This document shows, in pieces, positions 1-11,429 of a stretch of DNA of 64,000 nucleotides. Every line of letters starts with the position of its first letter. Positions within the stretch are counted from its first letter, which is position 1. A program made the translations under genes and the position numbers. Under the pieces are notes generated by a model. The model worked only from the letters and a program-made list of their open reading frames with translations, had not been told where the DNA came from and made no database searches. Origin of the DNA: Vesta saturnalis (taxonomy: Eukaryota; Arthropoda; Insecta; Coleoptera; Lampyridae); assembly GCA_036346205.1 (NCBI GenBank), contig JARFJB010001944.1, forward strand, positions 1,125,001 through 1,189,000. Reading direction: 5' to 3'.

Positions 1-1006
1 TGTATGCAGCAATTCCTTTAATAGTACGGTAGTTCTTTATTATCTTTTTGAACTGAAAGAAGAAAATTCGCTTTAGAGAACATTTAGCTCGTATAAAATA
101 AAAACGTTGGGAAAAGTCTGCCGTAGCCTTAAATATATTTGTTAAATATCGTGTAGTAGATAAGGTATCCTTAATCAAACATGTTAGTAATAAACACGAA
201 CTTGATTGTTATTAAAGTTTGGAGGTCTTCAAAAACTAACAAATTCTAATGCATAATGATGATCAAGGACTTTAGATACTCAGAACTCATTAAACTTTCA
301 TAACTTTCACCAGATAAGTAACGAAGCGTTACTCGCTGATGTTATATAGAAATTTTCTTTAATTCACCCTAGTCGACCGTTATTGAAATGCGTTCGGTGT
401 TTTTTATGTGGTACGTGGGTGTATTTTTTTAAACGTTTTTTTTTCTTTCTGCGTCAGCATGTAGCCGGTTGACTTGATCAAAATACAAATTAAATAGTTT
501 TTTTTAATTTTGCCGAATAATTCGAAACAGTAAATTTTAAAGATAGGACATCTTATATAAACTGATATTAAATTTGAGGATAAATCCGAAATGGTACAAA
601 ATTAGGTATTCATGCAACTCGGATGAATATTTCGGGCTTAGAAGACTTTTTATTAAAATACGACAAAACGTAGCTTATTACGTATTATTACACCAGAATA
701 CCTATTCGAAATTCGCGAGGTTAGGTACAGTACCAATTTTTGCAACCTTGCAGCTATCAAAATGTTCATATTTTTCCAAATAACTGAAAACGGTAAATGT
801 TTAAATAAAACATATTACATAAATTAACACTAAAATTTGACGATAAATACGAAAATGACTAAAAGAGGGTTCTATTAAAAAAACATAATTTGTTACTACC
901 ACTTTTATGACACCCGTATGTTGCAAATTAATTTTAAAATACGCATCTCTTAAACACCAAAACTTTGATAGAAAACATTTCCTTCTAAAACTCATATTTA
1001 CTGAGA
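1..1006. other. AT-rich DNA with no recognised feature
   Basis: Short open frames occur here but none shows a recognisable motif or coding-like composition. No repeat structure was noticed. Confidence 0.5.
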
Positions 1007-1083
1007 TAACGCACACACACGACACGCACAAGCAATGCACGCACGCATCGCACACCGCACCACAACACACACACGCACGCGCA
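1007..1083. repeat. CA/GC-rich low-complexity tract
   Basis: An irregular run of CACA and CGCA steps interrupts otherwise AT-rich DNA. Frames through it on both strands give Cys/Val- or His/Thr-rich peptides that come only from the repeat. Confidence 0.7.
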
Positions 1084-1464
1084 ATGCGAAAATTGAGCTA
1101 AACGATTTAGCGATAGTGAAAAAAATCGATTGCAACAAATATCGAATTTGGTTGTCACAAATTTTGTTCACCCTGTTTCTTCAAAATCAGCATAGGACAA
1201 AAATATTCTTAGAATAGGCCAATAAATAACCCCTTGAATTTTTGCTGCATGTTTACCTAACACCCTGTATAAATCCGCTGGTACTTTTACTGTATATATG
1301 GATGTATACGGGAAACACTCCTGTTTTTTTGTGAATAGTTTCATTATAAAAATTTTTTTACCCCTTTGCGTTAATCTATTACCCACACTTAGTTGGTCAT
1401 CCGGTACATAAGTATATGATACCCAGTCTTCAGTCTAAACCTCCAAACCAATGGAATGAGAATC
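1084..1464. other. Intergenic DNA with a TIR-like end
   Basis: Holds an isolated ACACCCTGTATA at about 1260-1271. This is the outward form of the CAGGGTGT termini of Tc1/mariner elements and MITEs seen elsewhere in the window. No matching partner end was found, so it may be a remnant. Confidence 0.35.
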
Positions 1465-1705
1465 ATTAAAATACTTATCTTTTGTGTAATTAAATCGTGA
1501 TTTTCTTTATTTATCTTTTATATACATTTAAGCGTTTCGATAACAATTACAGTTATCATTCTCAGTAAGCAATAATATCTTTAAGAGTTACATCTCAAGT
1601 AATTCTTAAAGATATTACTGGAAGACGATAACTTGAAACGTGTTTATATAAAAAATAAATAAATAAAATACACGATTTAATTACCCAAAAGATAAGTATT
1701 TTAAT
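1465..1705. repeat. Imperfect palindrome, foldback/MITE-like
   Basis: The two halves are imperfect inverted copies. ATTAAAATACTTATC opens the left end and GATAAGTATTTTAAT closes the right end. An AATTAAATCGTG / CACGATTTAATT pair follows inward, and TATCTTTAAGA / TCTTAAAGATA lies near the centre. No coding potential was seen. The minus strand at 1565-1532 carries a CTGA-stem-GAAAC core (separate entry). It could be a MITE, a foldback element or an end repeat of a Penelope-like element. Confidence 0.7.
1532..1565 (-). other. Hammerhead-like core motif
   Basis: Minus strand reads CTGAGAA, then GATAAC and GTTATC that can pair over a 7-nt loop, then GAAAC. This resembles the CUGANGA / stem II / GAAA core of hammerhead ribozymes, with one core substitution (GA to AA). 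Stems I and III and a cleavage site were not established. Confidence 0.3.
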
Positions 1706-2998
1706 TATGTGTGATAATCTTGAAAGTTAACATTTTCATATGATAGTATACCTGTTTACACAATATGAATAAAGGTATGTTTAAACACCCTTTGAAACTA
1801 TAATACAATTTTTTCCTTTGAAGTAGGTACATGGCCACTAAATTTAATTAGAGATAAATAAGCCGACCCTTAATCTATTAAAGTTTAGTTACAACGATTT
1901 CATTTTTTCTGCGTTTTGCATAGAACGTAATTTTTAACGTGTTTGCAGATTGATTGATACAATCAGTAACGGTCGTTAGAAAAAATTAATGTATAAAAAA
2001 ACCCCAAATCAGTCCGTAACAGCCTTGAGTATAAATACAAGGAATAAGAAAGAATCAAGTTATTTTCAGCATTATTCAAATTTAAATAAAAAAACTGTAT
2101 AACACAATAAAAATATATACTTGTAGGAAATAATGATCTAAAAACTGTCAATCTTTGTCAAATTTCCGCTACTTGACTTCCGGAATGAATATCAAATGCC
2201 TATGCAAAAATACAATAAAATTTGTGACAAAGGTATAAAACGGTAGCTTGCTTTTGCATGGAAATTAAAATAAGTATATTTAATGCCCACTTAGAAAATA
2301 TGCTATTTTGACTATAATGTCACAATAGCATTCGTCAATTGAACTTTTGAAAGCAGCTGAAATGTGGTCGTTTTTCGGAATTGTTGAAATTCTATTACTG
2401 CTTCTATGTTAAATCCAGCGGAAATTGAATTTTGATTTTTATCAGACAGTGGGTAATCATGCATATGTAAGCAGTTTTTAAGATTTGTGTGTATAGAGAT
2501 TCGGAGTGTTATAAAAAAGTAATTAGATGCAAGAACAGGGAACTGCAGCATGAGAAATTATTTTTTTCATTTTTTATAAAATAAACGGAGGAAAGTTTTT
2601 GAAGTTGAACATGCACAAATTACCTATTGATTTCCCTCTTGATAACAGACAATTATCATTACTTTCAAAATTTCACTATACCATGCATTTTTTTAAACAA
2701 TTTTATCTTTCCAGTTAAGGTGAGACAAGTTTATAAAATTTGATGCTTTATTGGGTATATAAATATACCATGGAAATTTTAGCATAGATTAATAGCTTCA
2801 CTGCCGAACACACCGAACGGAGTATTTCTTCGGTTTCGGTTACGGGCTATGTTTTTGGTCGCAGAGTAGTTTAAAAGGGTTTGTCTTAATTTGTGCTTTT
2901 ATCGGTTTCGTGATTTTTTCTTTGGTGTGGCCGAAAAAACACTATTTATAAAAAAAGACAGGGTGTCCCAAAATTATTATATTGATACAGTAAGTGTA
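1706..2998. other. AT-rich DNA with no gene recognised
   Basis: No motif-bearing frame was seen. An AGGGTGTCCCAAAATTATT at about 2960-2978 resembles a mariner end but lies outside the TA that bounds the next element. It may mark an older, truncated copy. Confidence 0.4.
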
Positions 2999-3284
2999 CC
3001 GCTGTCCCAAATTCGAGGGCAAGCATGGGGATCTCGCTTATTATAAGAGATAGGATATAAGTTTAAATTCGGCACTTTTGCTAAATTCGATGCCGAGTAA
3101 TAATCTGAAAAGAAATTTGAGCTAACTCGAATGGATTTGGTTTTATGCTCAAAAAACTAAAAATTTCGATTTTCGTTTTTCGCGTTTGGCCACCTTATTA
3201 TTAGGAATTTTCAAAATTCGATTAAACATTATTAAGGCACCTTTTTACGCACAATACTAATATGGTATTAAAAATATTATGTGA

Positions 3285-3313
3285 CGTTTCGTTTATTCTG
3301 AACCATCATCAGG
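3285..3313 (-). other. Hammerhead-like core inside a mariner TIR
   Basis: Minus strand reads CTGATGA, a 15-nt spacer with weak pairing, then GAAACG. The other TIR has the same segment at 5104-5131 on the plus strand, with GAAA changed to AAAA. Pairing in the spacer is poor, so function is doubtful. The CTGATGA/GAAA pair is recorded because it recurs in other repeats here. Confidence 0.22.
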
Positions 3314-3679
3314 TTTATTTTTTCTTGTGGGGTTAAGATATATTTTATGTCGTTGATGGAGAATGTTATGATGATTTTAGCAATATATAACACCTTATGG
3401 TTTGATCGACTACGAACTAAAATAATGAGAAAAATACGAAGAACAAGATTCCGCCTTCTTGGATCCAATAAGGAATAATTACAATAGTTCTACTTATTTA
3501 ATTTGTTAAACTCGTTAGAACATCCAAAAAAATATAAAAACGGTTAAACAATTTAAACAAAAACATTAACAAACAACTCAAACAGGTAGGTCTATGTAAC
3601 ACGGTCATAATAGCGACAACGCAAATTTATCGATAGGTAACAACAAAATAATTACACAGACAAACAAATAAAAATTATT

Positions 3680-4832
3680 ATAATAAATGTTCGAAAAAGT
3701 TTCCTCCTTCTTGAATACAGTAACGAATTCTTCTTCTACAATTGTTTACGCTTCTTTGAATGGTTCGCCTGGGAATTTGACGAAATTCATTAACAACCCT
3801 ATTCTGGACTTCTATATTTTGCAGTGGCGTCTTATAAATCATATTTTTTAAATAGCCCCAGAGGAAGTAATCTAAAGGTTAAATCTGGACTTCTTGCTGG
3901 CCACCTAAGTGGTCCCCTATTTCCCATCCATTTATCAGGAAATTCGCCGTTAAGATATTCACTTATTATCGCAGCATTATGAGGAGGAGCTCCGTCCATT
4001 TGCCACCAGAGAGTTCCATCTTTCGTTTAGCGGAACATCATCCAAAAGATCTGATATTTCGTTTGTTAGAAATGTGAGTAGCGTTGAGACGTTAGGATAC
4101 CTTCGTAAATAATTGGCCCAAGGAGCCTATCCTTCCAGATTCCAACCCACATTAAAGGACCGGTGGCCTTGTCCTCGCATTTGCCTGTTAATTCGTGGAT
4201 TTTCAACGGACCAGTAGTGCTCGTTATTACGATTAAACATTCCATTAGTGGAAAAATTGCACTCATCCGTCCAAATTATTTGATTGAGAAAGTTGAAATT
4301 TTCCAGAATTTTGGTATTAAGTTGGTTACAAAAATCCAACCGTCTCATATCGTCCCCAGGCCGAAGAGTTTGACTAACGTGTAACTTAAATGGTTTATAA
4401 CGGTGTTGCTTTAACACTCGCCAAACTGTCGTTTTTGGCACCTCAATAGTTTGCTCTATTTCTCTGGTAGATGTTGAAGGATTTTCTTGAACCTAAGATG
4501 GATAACATAAAGTCATAACTCTCCAAAAAAAAATGTCTGCTGAAATTAGCAGCGAAGTAAGTGGAAATTCTTATAATTAGTATAATACTAACAAATAGTA
4601 CCTGATGTAATATTTCTTCTTCGGCATCTGTCTAGTCTGCTACCATATGCATTTCGAGGTTCCTGAAAACATCCAAATTCTCGCAAATTTTGGTCTAATT
4701 TTAAAAATATCTCTGGTTTGGTTGATGCCTCTCCGGATATTCCTCTAAATATCTTTGTTCTGCTCTGACACTATTTCTATTGCAGCTATAAAATATCCCA
4801 ATCATGGCTCGTTTTTCTGAATTTGAAAACAT
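3680..4832 (-). pseudogene. Tc1/mariner transposase, decayed, with an intron
   Basis: The DDE integrase-type enzyme would cut and paste the element at TA sites. Start ATG at 4832-4830 opens a helix-turn-helix region (MFSNSEKRAMIGIF), which breaks at a stop near 4700. A GT at 4601-4600 and AG at 4494-4493 bracket a probable 109-nt intron. After it comes an open stretch with the HTH phrase KTTVWRVLKQHRYKPF and the first catalytic Asp in IWTDE. The second Asp lies in QMDGAPPHNAA near 4010. A WPARSPDL block follows near 3890, and the frame breaks just before the third acidic residue. Spacing to that residue would be about 41, a DD41D-like arrangement. The C-terminus ends with EGGNFFEHLL near 3682. 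Several shifts make the gene inactive. Confidence 0.85.
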
Positions 4833-5417
4833 TCTAAAGAAACTTGCAAATTTTAAAGCACTAACACGAAGGATCTTGCAGTTATTACCCTTTTACAATT
4901 AGAAAATGACATGACAAAAGCCAATTCCTGAGTTTTGTTTGATTCATGGGTATCGTGATAATTGAATATTTAGTTTTTAATTTAAGAGTATTTTAGTTCG
5001 CAGTCGATCAAACCATGAAGTGTTATATATTGCTAAAATCAGCGTAACATTCTCCATCCAACGCCATAAAAATATGTCTTAACCCCGATAAGAAAAAATA
5101 AACCTGATGATGGTTCAGAATAAACAAAACGTCGCATAATATTTTTAATACTGTATTAGTATTGTGCGTAAAAGTTACCTTAATAATGTTTAATCGAATT
5201 TTGAAAATTCCTAATAATAAGGTAGCCAAACGCGAAAAACGAAATTCGAAATTTTTAGTTTTTGAGCATAAAACCAAATCCATTCAGTTAGCTCAAATTT
5301 CTTTTCAGATTATTACTCGGCATCGAATTTAGCAATAGTGCCGAATTTAAACCTATATCTTATCTATTATAATAAGCGAGATCCCCATGCTTGCCCTCGA
5401 ATATGGGACAGCCTGTA

Positions 5418-5527
5418 CACTACATTATTTATATCTTGCTTGTCTCAGTATTTATTTCTACTTCTTACTTCCTTTCCTGAATATTGAAACATAATGTGAT
5501 TGAAAACTATATAAGTAAAAAGATGTG

Positions 5528-5532
<5 letters not shown>
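5418..5532. other. Spacer between two mariner elements
   Basis: Starts with CACTACATTATTTATATCTT, which is nearly repeated at 8306-8326. No gene is present. Confidence 0.5.

Positions 5533-5576
<44 letters not shown>
5533..5576. repeat. (TA)n microsatellite, left of an insertion
   Basis: About 22 TA units end exactly where the next element begins (CAGGGACC). The longer TA tract at 8182-8278 abuts its other end, so the element lies between two halves of a TA repeat. Confidence 0.95.
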
Positions 5577-5579
<3 letters not shown>

Positions 5580-6184
5580 GGACCTAATAGTGCGTGGACG
5601 AAGCTTTATGAGTGTATACAATATCGTTTTCAAAATTATTTATTGCAGGATTGTGGGATCTTTCGAGTTACAATTAGAAAATATTTTCAAAAATTACTAC
5701 TCGTATACAGGGTATTACAACACAAAGTCATATTTTTTAATTGGAACATACCGTATATTATTATAAATTTGGATTCCCTGGTTAATTTTAAGGGCACTTT
5801 ATTCACTAAATGAGGTATCTTAAACGCGCAATTTAGGCGCTGCATTCCATTTTTTGAAAATTTAGAGGTTGAAAAGAAAAATTGTAACAACCGTATGGAG
5901 AAATGTGTAACACTAAAATTTTAATGGTTGATTAGTCATAGACTGTGCTACATAAAATCGTAAAATAGTACTATTATCTTATTTAATTTTCGAGATATCG
6001 TAATGCAAAGTATAAGATTTTCAATCATAGATAACTTGATTTTTTAAATGGAAAGGTATACATTGTTTTACATTGTTAGATAGGACATTTAATTACATTT
6101 TTTATGATATAACATTGTTGTATTTATTTTTGCCGTTTTTGATAATCCAGCTTTTTACTGAATTTATCGATTTTGGAAGAAAAT

Positions 6185-7215
6185 ATATTAAATTAAATGT
6201 TCAAATTGTCGACCACGCTGATTTAAACAATACTGAATTCTTTTAATAAAAGATGCTTCAACCCGATCTAACATATTAGAGTAATGTAGCAAAAACATTT
6301 CTAATTCGCAATTTCAAATTCTCAGCAGTTGTTGGTTCTTCCTCATATCTTTATTCTTCACAAAGCCCAAAGAAAATAATGGAGTTATATGAGATCTAGC
6401 TGGCCAAGTATCGGTCCTTGTCTTCCTATTCAATTTTCGTGAAACGTCGAATTTAACCACTGGGTTACAATTCTGGCATGATGAGAGGTGCCCGTCTTGT
6501 TGGAAAACATACCTCTTCTTTGAGCCAAAGGTACATTCTCCAATAAATGATATAATTCGTTTTCTAGAAAATTATGATATTCTACCCAGTGAGTGTGCCA
6601 TTGAAAAAGGACCAACAATAGTTCCGCCGAATATACCTGCCCAAACATTCACTGACCATTTATTTTGAGACTAACTGAAATTGGTGTGGATTTTCATTTG
6701 AATAAAATGAAAATTATGTCTGTTCACAAATCCATTTCGATGAAATGTACATTCGTCGGTAAATAATATCCCCGATATAAAATTTTCGTTCGCATTTAAC
6801 TGTTGTTGAACCCACTGGAAAAATTAATTCGATTTTGAAAATCTTGTTCTTTCAGCTCTTGATGTAATTGTACATGATAGGTGAAATTTATTTTTCTTTA
6901 ACATTCGTCTCACGGAAGTTTGACTGATTTCTAAATTGTCACTTAATTTCGGAATACTAACGTGGGGTTTTCAACTGTAGCTACAAGTACACGAAATTCA
7001 TTTTCTTCATTTGTAACAACAACTTTAGCTCTTTCGTTTTAGGATATCCAACACTTCCAGTACTTTCAAATCTTTCTAAAAGATTGCGAAACTATTCTTC
7101 TCTTAGTTGTCTTCGATCAGGATAACGCTGCCCGTAGATTCGACGGGCCAATAAACAATTTTGTTTGATTTTCCAAGCACAATATCATGTCAACTAATTC
7201 ATTTTGCAAAATTAC
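6185..7215 (-). pseudogene. Tc1/mariner transposase, heavily broken
   Basis: Minus-strand fragments run in family order. An HTH part near 6900 reads SVRRMLKKNKFHL. The first catalytic Asp is in FTDECTFHRNGFVNRH near 6760. NVWAGIFGG lies near 6640, VPLAQRRGMF near 6520, and then a shifted Asp in FQQDG near 6500. A WPARS trace lies near 6400, and the gene ends with NQRGRQFEHLI near 6190. The order and phrases match the transposase of the element at 2999-5415, but divergence is large. Many stops and shifts rule out activity. Confidence 0.8.
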
Positions 7216-7438
7216 TCATTATAATTCTTAAATAAACGTATTACGTATATGATGTTCGTAAAGTTAAGCGTCAAACATTCACACTGCAATAAAGTAATTA
7301 ACTCAGTTACGTTTGAACATACACGCGAAATGACAAAACAGATACTATTGCTGAATTTTGTTTCTAATATTCTTTTGTTTTCATAGCTTGATGTGATTTA
7401 AACAATTATACATACATATGTAAACCTACGAAAATCGA

Positions 7439-7759
7439 CAAATTCAATAAAAAGCTGGATTTCAAAAACGGCAACAAATAAATACCAACAATGTTATATC
7501 AAAAAATTGTAATTAAATTTCCTATCTATCAATGTAACACAATGTATACCTTTCCATTTAAATAAATCAAGTTATCTATGATTAAAACTCTTAAACTTTG
7601 CAAATTCAGTAAAAATCTGGATTACAAAACGGCAAAACATAATACCAACAATGTTATATCAAAAAATGTAATTAAATTTCCTATCTAACAATGTAAAACA
7701 ATGTATACCTTTCCATTTAAAAAATCAATTTATCTATGATTGAAAATCTTAAACTTTGC
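7439..7759. repeat. Tandem duplication of about 160 bp in the right TIR
   Basis: Units 7439-7602 and 7603-7759 are diverged direct copies; both run from AAATTCA(A/G)TAAAAA to CTTAAACTTTGCA. The left TIR has one copy only, so the duplication arose after, or independently of, TIR formation. Confidence 0.85.
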
Positions 7760-8178
7760 ATTACGATATCTCGAAAATTAAAAGATAATATTACTATTTT
7801 TACGATTTTATGTATCACAGTCTATGACTAATCAACCATTAAAATTTTAGTGTTACACATTTCTATACGGTTGTTACAATTTTCTTTTCAACCTCTAAAT
7901 TTTCAAAAATTGAATGCAGCGCCTAAATTGCGGTTTAAGATACCTCATATAGTGAATAAAGTGCCCTTAAAATTAACCAGGAATCCAAATTTATAATAAT
8001 ATACGGTATGTTCCATTTAAAAATATAACTTTATGTTGTAATACCCTGTATACGAGTAGTAATTTTTGAAAATATTTTCTAATTGTAACGAAAGATCCCA
8101 CACCATCCTGCAATAAATAATTTTGAAAACGGTATTGTATAAACTCATAAAGCTTCGTCCACGCACTATTGGCGGACC

Positions 8179-8280
<102 letters not shown>

Positions 8281-8291
8281 TTTTTCATTCA

Positions 8292-8338
8292 TGCAGTAAG
8301 TATACACTCACATTATTTATATCTTTCTTGACACTGTC
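8292..8338 (+). repeat. Empty-site-like relative of a mariner insertion site
   Basis: GCAGTAAGTATACACTCACA and the following ATTATTTATATCTTTCTTG correspond to the sequence made by joining the flanks of the element at 2999-5415 (CAGTAAGTGTA, then CACTACATTATTTATATCTT). The match covers about 45 bp and spans the TA. It looks like an uninterrupted relative of that insertion site. Confidence 0.6.
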
Positions 8339-8554
8339 TTCGTGTCATTAGACAATTAACTGTCAATAGCAGGACGATACCGTTAGTAAATGCTACATCG
8401 TCCGGGGCACGATTTGTCTAGTAATCGGTCTCGTTACGGTATTACTAGAGAACAATACAATTGTTCGGATCAACCTGATGCAGATCAAGGTCGAAACAGT
8501 GTTACAGGTATTCATAGTAAAAATTTGAAATTGCGAATGTAATGTACGATAGGC

Positions 8555-9370
8555 AGCTTGATATTCTGTATGTATCGGAGACAAAGCGCAAAGGAAAGGA
8601 GGCTGTAGATTGAATGGCAGCCTAGCACTATGGTCAGGAGTTAAGACTGAAGTGCATGGCGCAAAAGGAGTTATGATCGATGTGATAAACAGTACGAATT
8701 GGTATCTCCCCCGGTTAATTTGGGTTAGAATGAAAGTGGAGTTCTGAAGAATTTTTCTTATTCCATGCCATGTACCGGTGAATGGAGAAAAAGACCAAGA
8801 GTGTGAGAACTTCTGGAATGATGTAGAGAACGTGCTGAACGTATGTAAGTCAAACGAAAGAGTGATGATAGTGGCAGATATGGACGGATGTTTTGGTGTA
8901 CAAAGAAAACATACTGAACGCGTTCCAGAAAAGTTCGGAGATCAAAGAGTCAATGAAAATGGTGAAAACTTCTGGTGAACATCTGTGTGGAGAGAAGCCT
9001 GTTTGTATGTAATACGTGGTTTAAACATAAAAATTTACATGTGTATACATAGAAAAGAGGTGAATCTAAAAGTATGATTGATTTGATAGTGTATGATGAA
9101 CGACTTGGAAACCTGGTGAGAGACACAAGAGTAATGCGCGGATCGGAGTGTGGATCGGACCACTTTTTGGTTGTATCGAGAGTACGTTTAGGGCAAAAGT
9201 GGGCCTGGAGAAGAAAAGCAAACGTAACGCGAACGTCCAGAATTAGGGTAGACAAACTAGTAGATACTGGTGCGAGAATGAAATGCGCAGATGCTGTGAG
9301 TAAAGAGTTGAATGTGAATGAAACAGTATGGAACGAACAAATGAAAGACACTGAAGTTGAAAGTGCATGA
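8555..9370 (+). pseudogene. Non-LTR endonuclease (EEP family) fragment
   Basis: This would be the apurinic-like endonuclease that nicks target DNA for retrotransposition. Traces occur in order: LDILYVSETKRKGK (near 8560) carries the catalytic Glu box, LIWVRMKVE lies near 8720, and ECENFWNDVENVLNVC precedes IVADMDG, the degraded form of the (G)DFNA box, near 8870. NENGENFW lies near 8965, and SMIDLIVYDERL near 9073. The block ends with CGSDHFLVVSRVRL, the C-terminal SDH box, near 9150. Two or more shifts and stops interrupt it. Downstream frames resemble linker sequence before the RT. Confidence 0.75.
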
Positions 9371-9734
9371 ATAAGCTTGAAAAACTGTGTTGTTAATTGT
9401 TCCGTGCGGATATGTGGAAGAGCGATTGTAGGTAGACAGAAAAAAATACTTGGTGGAATGAATAGGTAAAAGGGCAGTATTTAAGAACATGGCAATGATT
9501 GCTGCAAAAATGAGACTAAGAAAAGCGATTGAAGCGAATGAGAAACAAAAGCATGAGCTTAGCTGAAACGAGCAATCTATGACGTGTTTGTCTCGTCAGC
9601 ACTGTGAGACAAGAGTATGTGAACAAAAGCACGAAAGCAAAATAAATGACGTGGGTATGAGATCCCTGAGAAGCGCATTTGGTAAAACGAGAAGGGATGA
9701 GATAAAGAATGAGTGTATAATGACAAAGCGTCAC

Positions 9735-9995
9735 GATGGTGGATAGATATAAAAGTAGTGCATTACGTTGATTTGGTCACATTGAGAGAATGAACAATGC
9801 AAGATTAATCAAGCAAATATATGTGGATGAGGTTAAGTAAGGTAGTCCGTAAAACTTGGCTGAATGTAGTAGAATGTATGATAAAAGAAATAAAGATAAG
9901 GAGTTTTAAAAATAAAAGGACATGTCAGTGACAATGTATGAATCTTGCGGAATCTAGGGAGGTATGCAGAGATAGGAAAGCATGGAGAAAGATTG
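9735..9995 (+). pseudogene. C-terminal tail of the non-LTR polyprotein
   Basis: FGHIERMNNARLIKQIYVDE (near 9770-9835), followed by shifted KTWLNVVE and the phrase EVCRDRKAWRKIVNEK near 9955-10005, is the conserved tail found after the RT domain in RTE/craniofacial-development-protein-2-like ORFs. Its closeness to the endonuclease shows an internal deletion. Confidence 0.65.
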
Positions 9996-10129
9996 TGAAT
10001 GAAAAATAAATAAAAGGCAGGAATTGTTTCGGCTACCCCGCAAGGGAATGGCGTGAATGCTATGTTATGTTATTAATTTAAACTGAGTGACATATACACA
10101 TAATAAAATTAAAATAGTTAAATTTACAG

Positions 10130-11427
10130 AGGCGAAATGTTCGTCGAAAGAAAAGTGTTTTTAAAACAACCTATTGTTTCGTTTGTAATTTGAGTTAAAG
10201 CTCCATAAATAGGTACAATACCGTCATCTTCATTATTCGGTAGGACTTTGTGTACCGCATTTTTCAAGTAACCCCAAAGCCAAAAGTCTATTTGGTTGAG
10301 ATCAGGGGACTTAGGTGGTCAAGAAGTAGATCTTCCGCGATCGATCCATTTATCGGTAAATCGCTGATTTAACATCTCTCAAACATTTCGAGAATAATGA
10401 GCAACGCTCCATCATGTTGATACACAAAGTTTAACGTTGCAATAAATGAATATCATCCAAAAAGGTAAGTAATGTGTTTTTGCAAAAATTTACCTAATTC
10501 TCTGCGTTTAATATTCTAGGCACAAAATATGGCCCTATTATGTCATTGTCCAACAGACCAATCCAAACATTTACACTTCAGCGCACTTTCTTATGTGATT
10601 CTCTAATTTGATGTGGTTTTGCGTAATTACAACAGGTCAAACATCCCTTGTTGATTAAAATGGGCCTCATCACTCCATAACACTTGCTTATGTATCTAAG
10701 CAATTTAAAACAGAACAGTAAGGGCAACTCATTATCCCCAGGATGCAGTTTTTGAACTGACTGTAAGTGATAAGGATACAAATTTTCTCTTTGTATGAAT
10801 CTGTAAATAGTACTAAGACGATTTATTTCCAAGATCCTGGTACTTATAGACCGATCTTCTTCAATGTCGTGGGGTTGTTCCACTTCCTGTAGCCATGTTA
10901 GCTGTCTAGGACGACCAGCATGAATCATGTTAGGAGCCAAACACCCACTTTCAAGCAGACCAACTTCCACAGAACTTATTATTTTATGATCAGGGTGTCG
11001 CCTAGTAGGAAAGCCGTGGCGGTACAGACGCTCTGCGGCACGATCATTATTATTAAAAACTCCAAGTAGTTTAATTATGTCTAAATATTCTTTATTGCTG
11101 TACCTTCTGGGCATTATAATAAGCATGAAAATTTAACTGTTTACTTTTGTACGTCAGTTTGAAATTGAAATATTTTACAATTAAACACTGCCACACAAAA
11201 TGTCATATTCTGTCTTCGTCAAGGGTTACTTACTTATAAACAAACTATCTTTACCTGGATACCTACTTCAAACATTGATTCGCAAAAATACCTTCATTGC
11301 GATCTTTAAGATGGCCATAACTTCGTAAGGAGGAAATTTTCGAAATTTTTACATAAATAATTTTCAACTTTTTTTGGTCATAAAGTCTAACTCCGGCTGC
11401 TGGAAAATTAATTTTGCGACACACTGT
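10130..11427 (-). mobile_element. Tc1/mariner element, left end not found
   Basis: The minus-strand 5' end is CAGTGTGTCGCAAAATTAAT, ending at 11427 next to TA (11428-11429). The transposase runs to about 10133. No inverted copy of the right end was found at the left, where retrotransposon tail sequence begins, so the left end may be truncated. Confidence 0.65.
10133..11114 (-). pseudogene. Tc1/mariner transposase, nearly complete but shifted
   Basis: Start chosen at MPRRYSNKEYLDII (11114), since this opens the typical N-terminal HTH; an upstream in-frame ATG at 11126 is also possible. The open part (to 10578) has FNNNDRAAERLY, FPTRRHPDHKII, AGRPRQ, DRSISTR and NLYPYHLQSVQKLHPGDN, the paired HTH region of this transposase group. 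The first Asp region is shifted near 10670. After a stop, QHDGA near 10410, PPKSPDLNQIDFWLWGYLKN near 10300 and a C-terminal stretch ending NISPL near 10133 can be read. The SPDLNQID phrase carries the third acidic residue. Shifts and stops inactivate it. Confidence 0.85.
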
Positions 11428-11429
11428 AT

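Larger units (their letters stand above)
2999..5415 (-). mobile_element. Tc1/mariner element with about 425-bp TIRs
   Basis: The left arm (2999-3423) and right arm (4991-5415) are inverted copies with scattered substitutions. The outermost matching bases are CTGTCCCAAATTCGAGGG on the left and CCCTCGAATATGGGACAG on the right. TA dinucleotides at 2997-2998 and 5416-5417 fit the TA target duplication of the superfamily. A decayed transposase gene lies between the arms on the minus strand. TIRs this long are unusual beside the roughly 30-bp ends of classical mariners. A sequence at 8292-8338 resembles the joined flanks and so supports these boundaries. Confidence 0.88.
8500..10065 (+). mobile_element. 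RTE-type non-LTR retrotransposon, RT core missing
   Basis: An endonuclease trace (8555-9370) is followed within about 370 bp by the far C-terminal tail of the polyprotein (9735-9990), so most or all of the RT domain is gone. The 3' end reads GGCTACCCCGCAAGGGAATG and then a short TATGTTATGTTAT run, like the repeat tails of RTE-type elements. The exact 5' end was not found. Clade is assigned by resemblance only. Confidence 0.7.

Noticed and set aside
5445..5813. Open frames with Tyr-Ile repeats on both strands
   Set aside because: They are translations of the (TA)n microsatellite and adjoining TIR; the same holds at 8017-8351 and 38971-39213.
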